Assembly: GCF_040096075.1 (NCBI RefSeq)
Contig: NZ_JBBMFJ010000014.1
Span: forward strand, 1 to 64,000
Source of the DNA: Brotaphodocola faecis
GTDB taxonomy: Bacteria; Bacillota; Clostridia; Lachnospirales; Lachnospiraceae
Length of the DNA stretch: 64,000 nucleotides
Direction: 5' to 3'
This document shows positions 33,544 to 40,235 of the stretch, piece after piece. The translations under genes were made by a program, and so were the position numbers. The notes under the pieces were generated by a model. It was not told the origin of the DNA. It did not search any database and saw only the letters and a program-made list of their open reading frames with translations. Positions within the stretch are counted from its first letter, which is position 1, and every line of letters begins with the position of its first letter.

Positions 33544-34620
33544 TTACAAAATGTAAACCCCTCTGGGGTCAAATTCCAGAAATGCCTTCTCACCTACCTC
33601 GTAGATTCTCCGGTTCACCGGGTTATAATCTGTAATCTGAATCTCCATTCCGTCCACCAGCATCTGATAATACTGATAAGAGCCCATAAAGGTGGACAAG
33701 GTAACGGTTCCCTCCAGTACACCTGTTTCAGAAAGCTTTGCAGCCTCAGGACGGATTACCAGCTCAGACTTATCCCCGGCCCTGGCATGAGCGAAGTTGT
33801 TGACCTCAATCTCCTCGCCTGCAACCCGGATTCTGGCCTTCTCCCCGTTTTCTGACAGCACCTGTGCATCCAGGAAATTGGCTTCCCCGATGAAGTCTGC
33901 CACAAACTTTGAGTTAGGATGATAGTAGATCTCCCGCGGCGTTCCGATCTGTTCCACCTTGCCCTTGCTCATGATAATAATCTTATCCGAGATGCTCATC
34001 GCCTCTGACTGATCATGCGTTACGTAGATTGCAGTAATCCCCACCTTCTGCTGGATCTTTCTGATCTCGGTTCTCATGGTTACCCTAAGCTTTGCATCCA
34101 GATTGCTTAACGGCTCGTCAAAGAGCAGCACGCCTGGCTCCAGCACCAGGGCCCGGGCAAGGGCTACTCGCTGCTGCTGTCCGCCAGAAAGCTGATTGGT
34201 CATGCGGGACTCCATTCCCTCCATCTCTACCAGCTTCAGGATGTTCAGTACCCGCTCCCGTATCTCTTCTTTGGGCAGCTTGCGAATCTTCAGTCCATAA
34301 GCCACATTATCAAATACATTATAATGAGGCAGAAGTGCATAGCTCTGGAACACCATCGCCGTATCACGCTTGTTGGGTGTCAGGCTGTTGATGGCCTCCC
34401 CGCCCAGGTAGATCTCACCCTCATCCGGACTCTCAAATCCGGCAATCATGCGAAGGGTGGTCGTCTTTCCGCAGCCGGAAGGACCAAGAAGCGTCACAAA
34501 TGTTCCCGGTTCGATATCCAGGGTGGTGTCATGCACCGCATAGAAGTTTTTTCCAGTCTTGGGATCCTGATATATTTTGGAAATGTGTTCCAGCCGAACA
34601 CCTTTTTTCTGTTTCTCCAT
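33544..34620 (-). CDS. AfuC/PotA-type ABC transporter ATPase
   Basis: The protein is 358 aa. Walker A is GPSGCGKTTTLRMIAG, the Q loop AMVFQSYALLPH, the signature QLSGGQQQRVALARAL and Walker B VLLFDEPLSNLDAKLR. The TOBE domain occupies the last 100 residues (ANFLDAQVL to DFIGEANF-type sequence). It energises the fused permease encoded just upstream. GAGGAGGATTATAATC precedes the ATG. Confidence 0.9.
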   Translation of the reverse strand: MEKQKKGVRLEHISKIYQDPKTGKNFYAVHDTTLDIEPGTFVTLLGPSGCGKTTTLRMIAGFESPDEGEIYLGGEAINSLTPNKRDTAMVFQSYALLPHYNVFDNVAYGLKIRKLPKEEIRERVLNILKLVEMEGMESRMTNQLSGGQQQRVALARALVLEPGVLLFDEPLSNLDAKLRVTMRTEIRKIQQKVGITAIYVTHDQSEAMSISDKIIIMSKGKVEQIGTPREIYYHPNSKFVADFIGEANFLDAQVLSENGEKARIRVAGEEIEVNNFAHARAGDKSELVIRPEAAKLSETGVLEGTVTLSTFMGSYQYYQMLVDGMEIQITDYNPVNRRIYEVGEKAFLEFDPRGVYIL

Positions 34621-34652
34621 GATTATAATCCTCCTCTTGTGATTCAGCAGAT

Positions 34653-36353
34653 CTACCGGATAGTTCTGCTGACTCCAAAATGTCTCATCATCCAGTTCAT
34701 GATCAACACTGCTCCATAGGTGATGGCAATCAGTACGGTGGCATAGGCACAGGCCACACCATAGTTCCCCTTCTCTGCCTGTTCATTGATCTGGCAGGTA
34801 ATCAGCAGGAAATCCGGTGTTACCAGCAGAATGATGGCAGATATTGCCGTGATACTCCGCACAAATGCTGTTACCAGTCCGCTGAAGAAGGAATCCTTGA
34901 TCAACGGCAGTGTCACCGTCATAAATACCGTAGCAGAATTGGCACCCATATCATATGCCGACTCCTCGATGGATTTGTCAATCTGGCGCAGGGCCGAAAT
35001 ACCACTTCTGGTTCCCGTTGGAAGGCTTCGCACAATAAACACAATAATCAGGATCAGACCCGTTCCGTACAATCCGCTCATCAGTCCTGTCCGAAACAGT
35101 CCATTGGCATATCCCCGGATATACCCGATACCAAGTACCGTACCAGGTACCGCCATGGCCAGCATGGACACAAACTCGATAAATCCCTTCAATTTGAACT
35201 TCTTCTTCACCACCAGATAAGAGATCACCATGGACAGAAATGCGGTCAGCGGGGAAGCGATCAGGGACAGCAGAAAGGAGTCCTTAAATGCTTTCAGGCC
35301 GCTGGTCTTAAACATGTACTGGAACCATTTGAGTGACAGGCTGTAATCCCGCCCCCATAAGGTGAACAGAGCGCCAAATGGAACCATGATGTACATCAAA
35401 AGCACAAATGCTGCCACCAGTCCACAGAAACAGGTCAGCGGAACGGTCACACTCTTGTCTTCAATCAGCATTCTCATCCTGGATGCCTTGCCGGTCAGTG
35501 TTGCCGCCGTCCGTTTCTCCAGATAATACTTCTGGATCAGGAACAATACTACCGTCAGAGACAAAAGAACCACGGACATAGCTGCCGCGCCGGTGGAATC
35601 ATAAGCTCCCGTCACCTGCAGATAAATGGTGGTTGCCAGCGTATCATAAGATCCACCGATCAGCATAGGGTTTGCAAAGTCAGCTACCGACTCGATAAAC
35701 GTTACCAGGAAGGCATTGCCCAGGCCAGGAAGCAGCAGTGGAAATGTCACACTGGTGAATACCTTCCATCGGGTCGCTCCCATATCCCGGGTCGCCTCCT
35801 CCAGAGACGGATCAATATTTTTCAGCAGACCCTTTAACATCAGATAGCATACCGGGAAGAATGTCAGTGTCTGCACAATGGCAATTCCCTTCAGACCATA
35901 CACATTGGAATCGTAGATTCCCAGCATGGACCGTGTGATAATACCGCTCCGTCCGAACAGCATGATCATGGACAGAGACAGCACAAAGGGCGGTGACACC
36001 ACAGGAAGCATGGATACCAGCCCGAATAGTTTTTCCAGAATCCTGGTCCGAAGCTTTACGTACACCTCCACATAGGCAAACAACAGGCCGATGGCCGTGG
36101 ATGCCAGTCCCGTAATAACCCCCAGAACCAGCGTATTTTTAAATGCATGCTGAAACCGTTCCAGGCTCAGCACCCGCCTGAATACATCCAGCGTAACCCG
36201 TCCCTCTTCATAAAAGCTGTCCACCAGAAGCATGAGCAGCGGATACATGATAAACAATGCCAAAAAGATCAGCAGCACAGTAATCATGCTTACAAGAATA
36301 GGATCCGAAAAGAATTTTTTGCGCTCCAGCTCGGCGCTTTGTGATCTGGCCAC
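34653..36353 (-). CDS. AfuB-type ABC permease with two fused transmembrane domains
   Basis: The protein is 566 aa with about twelve hydrophobic helices in two homologous halves. Each half ends in an EAA loop: LEEATRDMGATRWKVFTSVTFPLLLPG and IEESAYDMGANSATVFMTVTLPLIKD. This fused form is typical of FbpB/AfuB transporters. It starts with GTG at 36353 behind GGGGGC. The family 1 repeat at 36387-36520 separates it from the upstream binding-protein gene, so its promoter is either in or near that repeat. Confidence 0.9.
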   Translation of the reverse strand: MARSQSAELERKKFFSDPILVSMITVLLIFLALFIMYPLLMLLVDSFYEEGRVTLDVFRRVLSLERFQHAFKNTLVLGVITGLASTAIGLLFAYVEVYVKLRTRILEKLFGLVSMLPVVSPPFVLSLSMIMLFGRSGIITRSMLGIYDSNVYGLKGIAIVQTLTFFPVCYLMLKGLLKNIDPSLEEATRDMGATRWKVFTSVTFPLLLPGLGNAFLVTFIESVADFANPMLIGGSYDTLATTIYLQVTGAYDSTGAAAMSVVLLSLTVVLFLIQKYYLEKRTAATLTGKASRMRMLIEDKSVTVPLTCFCGLVAAFVLLMYIMVPFGALFTLWGRDYSLSLKWFQYMFKTSGLKAFKDSFLLSLIASPLTAFLSMVISYLVVKKKFKLKGFIEFVSMLAMAVPGTVLGIGYIRGYANGLFRTGLMSGLYGTGLILIIVFIVRSLPTGTRSGISALRQIDKSIEESAYDMGANSATVFMTVTLPLIKDSFFSGLVTAFVRSITAISAIILLVTPDFLLITCQINEQAEKGNYGVACAYATVLIAITYGAVLIMNWMMRHFGVSRTIR

Positions 36354-36386
36354 AAGAAAGCCCCCTTTCAGGTATATAACTGTTCC

Positions 36387-36520
36387 TGTAACTGTTCAGT
36401 ACCCTCACAGTTACGGGCAAAAATCCATTGAAAATTGCCTTCGGCAATGGGATTTTTGCCTGCAAGCCCATGTTTTCATACGGTCAGCGCAGTGAATGCG
36501 CAGACCTACTGAACAGTTAT
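36387..36520 (+). repeat. Family 1 structured repeat, complete copy
   Basis: The copy is 134 bp and in the same orientation as that at 32301, nearly identical in sequence. It begins with TGTAACTGTTCAGTA and ends TACTGAACAGTTAT. It lies 34 bp upstream of the permease start and just downstream of the terminator of the binding-protein gene. With the 32301 copy it brackets 4.1 kb carrying the permease, the ATPase and one binding protein. Confidence 0.9.
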
Positions 36521-36564
36521 CTATTCCTAACTGTTTCGTATCATCACAGCTGCGATACGAAAAC

Positions 36565-36595
36565 GCCGCGCAGCGCTTCTGCGACGCTGCGCGGC
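36565..36595 (-). terminator. Terminator of the upstream afuA-like gene
   Basis: A perfect 11-bp GC stem (GCCGCGCAGCG/CGCTGCGCGGC) is followed on the minus strand by GTTTTCG. A second small hairpin (TCGTATC/GATACGA) follows it. Confidence 0.85.
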
Positions 36596-36640
36596 TTCGA
36601 TTCCTTATGATCGGTTTCTGGTAACTGTCCCGCTTTCGAC

Positions 36641-37825
36641 TTACTCGGTTAAGAATCTGCTTGCATCAGCAGAATCGGTGGAACTTCCCAGTGCCTCGAA
36701 GAAGTCCTCCACATACTTGGCGCTGTTTGCCTTGGCATCCTCAAAATCGTAGTCAATGGTATTGTTCATATCAAGACCAAACTCCTCTGCCTCTTTCGGC
36801 TGGGTCGCATTCTTAAGTACCAGGAACTGATAAGAACCATTTTCTTTGGCATGATCCACACAATCCGGAGTCAGAGTATACTCAATCCATAATTTTGCTG
36901 CATTGGGATGTGCACATCCTTCAAAAATAGCCGTGGCACCGATCTCAAAGGAAGTACCGTCTTCCGGAACCACCAGCTGAATGTTGTCATAGCCCTGCAG
37001 GATCTGATAGATTCCGTCATGCAGAAAACCAACACCGATGACACACTCGCCAGGACCTACCATCTTGGACGGACCGGAACCGGACTTGGTATACTGTGCA
37101 ACATTCTTATCAAGTGCTTTAAAGTATTCCATAGCCTCATCATGACCCTTCATCTGAATCATGGTATTGATAATCAGCTTCGCAGTACCGGCTGTATTAG
37201 GGTTGGACAGCATGATCAGACCTTTGTACTCTTCTTTTGTCAGGTCATCCCATGTCTTCGGTGCTTCCAGACCCAGACGCTCCAGCTCTTCCGTATTTAC
37301 CATAAAGCCAAGGATACCTTTGTAGATACCATACCAGCAGTTGGTAGGATCCTTGTAATCGTCACTGATCAGGTTCTTGGCATTTTCCGCCTCATATGGC
37401 ATCAGCAGGTTGTCCGCAACTGCCTCGTTGTAAGGATCGGTGGTTCCGCCGAACCAGACATCCGCTGACGGCTTTCCTGCTTCCTCTGATATCTTGGTGT
37501 AAACCTCGGAAGTAGAAAGTCTCTGGTATTTTGTCTTGATTCCATACAGCTTCTCAAAGTTCTGACAGGCAGCAGCCAGATATTCTTCCTCACAGGAGCC
37601 ATACACGGTCAGCTCCCCTTCTGCCTTTGCCGCCTCAATGAGCGCGTCCATACCACCTGCTGCTTCCGATGCCGCTTCTGTCTTCTCCTCAGCCTTTGTC
37701 TCCTCCTTGGCTGCCTCAGTCGCCGCCGGAGCTGCTGTGGTCGCAGGAGCCTCTGTCTTGCCGCCGCAGGCCGTCAGACCCATCATCATGGAACATGCCA
37801 ACAGTAACGCCAGTTTTTTCTTCAT
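36641..37825 (-). CDS. AfuA-like solute-binding lipoprotein
   Basis: The protein is 394 aa. The signal MKKKLALLLACSMMMGLTAC carries a lipobox Cys at position 20, followed by an Ala/Thr/Glu linker. The body is a type II binding fold (GELTVYGSCEEEYLAAACQNFEKLYGIKTKYQRLSTSEVYTKISEEAGKPSADVWFGGTTDPY) of the AfuA/FbpA family. The Tyr pair that coordinates iron in true FbpA is not evident. It is probably the transport-binding partner of the AfuBC-type permease and ATPase. GGAGGGG precedes the ATG at 37825. It is the first gene of the minus-strand sugar cluster. Confidence 0.88.
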   Translation of the reverse strand: MKKKLALLLACSMMMGLTACGGKTEAPATTAAPAATEAAKEETKAEEKTEAASEAAGGMDALIEAAKAEGELTVYGSCEEEYLAAACQNFEKLYGIKTKYQRLSTSEVYTKISEEAGKPSADVWFGGTTDPYNEAVADNLLMPYEAENAKNLISDDYKDPTNCWYGIYKGILGFMVNTEELERLGLEAPKTWDDLTKEEYKGLIMLSNPNTAGTAKLIINTMIQMKGHDEAMEYFKALDKNVAQYTKSGSGPSKMVGPGECVIGVGFLHDGIYQILQGYDNIQLVVPEDGTSFEIGATAIFEGCAHPNAAKLWIEYTLTPDCVDHAKENGSYQFLVLKNATQPKEAEEFGLDMNNTIDYDFEDAKANSAKYVEDFFEALGSSTDSADASRFLTE

Positions 37826-38068
37826 AACAAAACCCCTCCTTTTTTCTGATATGTTTAGTATATCAGCAAAAAGAATGGGCAAATACCCAGTTTTCAGTAA
37901 TATTGTCTGTTTTTCTGAACTGCACTGTCATTTTTTCGTCATTTGTCACAGTGCCATTTCTATCTTACACAGATATAAAACAGATAACCTGTATACATTC
38001 CCAGCATCAGAAGTCCCTTGATCCGGCTGATTATAAATCTTGCAGTAATACCGGACATCCTTCTATAC

Positions 38069-38315
38069 ATAGATTGGACTATAAATCCTTTGGAGGTATT
38101 GTTCCATCAGGAAAAGTCCCGCATTTCATGTGATTGTCCATGATCCGGTTTCAGAACAAGGATGGCAGGAATTAGGCAACCGCATTTCTGATAGTCACTC
38201 AGACTTTGTCTCTCGCTACATACAGTCCCTGCCTTGCCCTTCCATACAAAAAATCGAATTATTGGATGCGATAATCACATCACTAAAAAAGGAGCAGGCA
38301 AATCTTACTCCGTAG
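38069..38315 (+). pseudogene. Possible frameshifted small gene near the right end of the element
   Basis: One frame reads LDYKSFGGIVPSGKVPHFM and stops at 38133. A second frame from 38130 continues DPVSEQGWQELGNRISDSHSDFVSRYIQSLPCPSIQKIELLDAIITSLKKEQ to 38315. Together they look like one protein of about 80 aa broken by a one-base change. I do not recognise the family and see no good ribosome site. The interval 37826-38428 otherwise contains a terminator but no gene. Confidence 0.35.
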
Positions 38316-38331
38316 CATGATTCGCCTGCTC
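38285..38331 (-). terminator. Terminator inside the skin, downstream of the sigK 5' half
   Basis: On the minus strand GAGCAGGCGAATC pairs with GATTTGCCTGCTC and is followed by CTTTTTTAG. It would stop transcripts starting at sigK before they reach the cargo genes. Confidence 0.8.
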
Positions 38332-38449
38332 ATCTTCCATTTCACATCATAATGTGCTGAAATTTCTCCAGTCTGGCTGGTGGTGCATTCCGCATGTAGC
38401 GGGAGGTGAATACGATCTTTGGCATATTCAAACTCTTTTTTTCCAAAAA

Positions 38450-38480
38450 CGCATCTGTGATAGGATAGCATTTTCAATGC
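38450..38480. other. Skin attachment site at the sigK 5' half
   Basis: The core CATTT is at 38469-38473. Element half-site GGATAG lies to its left (38463-38468), extending with partial symmetry to about 38450. sigK coding sequence (TCAATGCATTT) lies to its right. Joining this half to the one at 20420 gives the 18-bp palindrome GGATAGCAAATGCTATCC on the minus strand. Confidence 0.88.
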
Positions 38481-38748
38481 ATTTGGCCGCATAGGTAGCC
38501 AGACGGCTTCCCCGGTCCGGATGAAAGGTATTCACCGCCTTGATGAGACCAATCGTTCCCACAGATAACAGATCCTCTGTCTCATAATCGGTGCCCTGAT
38601 ATTTTTTCGCCACATGGGCGACCAGTCTTAAGTTCCGTTCGATCAGGATATCGCGTGCCTCGCGGTCGCCCTCCTGTAAGCGTTCCAGGCAGGCCCGTTC
38701 CTCTCCAGGTGTCAAAGGCTTTGGAAATGTCTGCAAAGAAAAAGCCAC
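38474..38748 (-). CDS. sigK: sigK, 5' half of the split gene (sigma-K regions 1.2-2.2)
   Basis: This segment encodes about 92 residues with LTPGEERACLERLQEGDREARDILIERNLRLVAHVAKKY and DLLSVGTIGLIKAVNTF and ATYAAKCIEN, sigma regions 1.2 to 2.2 of SigK. Before excision the frame continues 15 codons into the element and stops at 38428. The start is GTG at 38748, with AAGAAAG seven bases upstream; a TTG at 38736 is possible. Mature B. subtilis SigK begins near the same place, so no pro-sequence is apparent. The start codon lies within the terminator stem of the upstream gene. Confidence 0.92.
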
Positions 38749-38789
38749 CCTGAAGCTTTCTTATGATAGTTTATGCTTCGGTGGCTTTT
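38740..38789 (-). terminator. Terminator overlapping the sigK start
   Basis: On the minus strand AAAAGCCACC and GAAGC pair with GCTTC and GGTGGCTTTT, with a 2-nt bulge and an AT-rich loop, followed by TTCTTT. It terminates the upstream lipoprotein gene. Its 3' arm includes the sigK GTG start. Confidence 0.75.
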
Positions 38790-38827
38790 CCAGTGCGCGT
38801 CATGCGCGTCCGAGTTTCTATTCTGTT

Positions 38828-39340
38828 TTAGTTCTGAGAGAAGTACAGGCCGGTGGTGCCGGACTCATCCGGAACTGCTACTAAAACGAGTGTATCGTTC
38901 ATCTCAGTGAAGAGGCAAGTGTAAGGAAGATCAGCTTCCTGATTGTCAAAGACTACAGAAACACCGTCATCCAGATACTCATAGGTACCTTCCATGGTGC
39001 CGCCGCCCTGAACCATCTGGCCCTGTCCGTCTTCGCCAAAGTTGAAATCAAGCTGACCGCCGTACTGCTCTAAGGTCTGATCCAGATCTTCCTGGGTCAT
39101 CTCTTCTCCCTCGATGTAACCACCGGAAAGTCCCCAGCTTGTGTTGGTCAGATCCGGAGTCTCTACACGAAGGATATCCCAGATGGTAGCGCCCTCTACG
39201 TCTACCAGATCCGGTAACTCTTCGGTTTCTGCCTCAGCTGCTTCGGTCTCGACGGTAACCTCTGCCTCGGTCTCCTGGGCTGCTGTTGTGTCAGCAGAAG
39301 AATCAGAGCCACCGCAGGCTGACATGGATAACACCATCAT
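38828..39340 (-). CDS. Acidic lipoprotein gene, apparently truncated at the 5' end
   Basis: The frame gives 170 aa starting MMVLSMSACGGSDSS. The lipobox SACGG is intact but the basic N-terminus and most of the hydrophobic core of a signal peptide are missing. There is no ribosome site, and the ATG is only 2 nt after the stop of the upstream hydrolase gene. The body has a Glu/Thr-rich linker and an unrecognised C-terminal domain (DLTNTSWGLSGGYIEGEEMT to NDTLVLVAVPDESGTTGLYFSQN). A deletion probably fused it to the upstream gene; it could still be expressed by re-initiation, but export is doubtful. Confidence 0.55.
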   Translation of the reverse strand: MMVLSMSACGGSDSSADTTAAQETEAEVTVETEAAEAETEELPDLVDVEGATIWDILRVETPDLTNTSWGLSGGYIEGEEMTQEDLDQTLEQYGGQLDFNFGEDGQGQMVQGGGTMEGTYEYLDDGVSVVFDNQEADLPYTCLFTEMNDTLVLVAVPDESGTTGLYFSQN

Positions 39341-39342
39341 AG

Positions 39343-40218
39343 TTAAAATATATCCAGATCCAGTCCATTCACTGCCGGGCCTTCATATCCGGCATCCTTG
39401 ATTTCCTGTAAAATAGCTTCGTTTCTGCGGGACATCTCCGCCTCCACATCCACCGTGTTATCCTGAATTTCCATGTGATAAATGCGGTGGTAGGTAACCA
39501 GAAGCTTCGGCTGCGCTTTCTGTGCCACCTTCGCCAGATCCACACTTAAGGTATGAACCTCCTGGTGATACTTCTGCCACTTCGGCTCCCTTGCGGAAAG
39601 TCCAGCGGTATACTCTACTTCGTGCAGCAGAATGTCACAGCCCTTTGCCTTCTCCGCCACAATTTCCAGCGGAGCGGTATCACCGCTGATGACAATGACC
39701 TTGTCCGGCGTCGTGAATTTAAATCCATAGCTTTCCAGGGTTCCGTGGCTGACCGGGAATGCCTCTACCGTGACGCGGTCATCCTGATAAATGATTCCGG
39801 CCTGAATCTCTTTTGCTTCTACTTTATAGCCTTCCTCGTTGGCCTTCTCAAAACCGTTGATGCGGAAATCAATATCCACCGCATAGGCTTTCTCAATGTG
39901 GTCCGTCATCTCACGGATGCCCTTCGGTCCAAAGACCTTAAGCGGCTCTTTGCGCTCCAGCACCCAGGGGGTGAAGATCAGGTCGGAATAGCCTGCGGTA
40001 TGGTCGGTATGCAGATGGGTACAGAATGCCACGGTCAGGCGGTCCGGGCGCAGCGCATCGATGCCTTTCTGGTATGCCTTTGCTGCCTGGCGCACCACGC
40101 CTGGTCCGAAATCTACAAGATAAGACCGGTCTCCTACTACCACTGCGGTAGACGGGCCGCTGGCATTCGGGCACGCATTCGGAGTGCCCGTGCCGAGAAG
40201 TACAAGTTTTGTTTCCAT
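39343..40218 (-). CDS. Metallo-beta-lactamase-fold hydrolase (RNase Z/arylsulfatase-like)
   Basis: The protein is 291 aa. It starts METKLVLLGTGTP, carries the metal motif FCTHLHTDHTAGYSDL, and has VSHG, VISGDTAP and LLHEVEYTA as further ligand motifs. It belongs to the cytosolic branch related to RNase Z, often called ribonuclease Z-like or arylsulfatase-like hydrolases; the substrate is unknown. It lies 17 bp downstream of the antiporter gene. Confidence 0.85.
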   Translation of the reverse strand: METKLVLLGTGTPNACPNASGPSTAVVVGDRSYLVDFGPGVVRQAAKAYQKGIDALRPDRLTVAFCTHLHTDHTAGYSDLIFTPWVLERKEPLKVFGPKGIREMTDHIEKAYAVDIDFRINGFEKANEEGYKVEAKEIQAGIIYQDDRVTVEAFPVSHGTLESYGFKFTTPDKVIVISGDTAPLEIVAEKAKGCDILLHEVEYTAGLSAREPKWQKYHQEVHTLSVDLAKVAQKAQPKLLVTYHRIYHMEIQDNTVDVEAEMSRRNEAILQEIKDAGYEGPAVNGLDLDIF

Positions 40219-40235
40219 ATTATAATACTCCAGTT

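Larger units (their letters stand above)
20420..38473 (-). mobile_element. sigK intervening (skin-like) element, 18,054 bp
   Basis: The element separates the two sigK halves at codons for IENE(I), the position I recall for Bacillus subtilis and C. difficile skin. It carries a SpoIVCA-type serine recombinase at its left edge. Cargo from left to right is livJHMGF (plus strand), fructokinase, manA, a YesMN-type regulator pair and two afu-type binding proteins around an ATPase and a fused permease (minus strand). No phage structural, replication or lysis genes were seen. The length counts the 5-bp core once. Visible terminal symmetry is GGATAGC at both inner ends. Cargo composition looks like the chromosome, while the recombinase gene looks more AT-rich. 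Confidence 0.9.

Noticed and set aside
32420..37825. Straight annotation of the afu-type genes as ferric iron uptake.
   Set aside because: The iron-binding Tyr pair is not evident, and the kinase, regulator and sugar enzymes nearby favour sugar phosphates; iron is kept as an alternative.
38292..38331. Inverted repeat inside the right end as an attachment site.
   Set aside because: It does not match the left end and has a T-run; it is a terminator.
20420..38473. Treating the 18-kb insert as a prophage.
   Set aside because: No capsid, tail, terminase, replication, repressor or lysis gene could be recognised.
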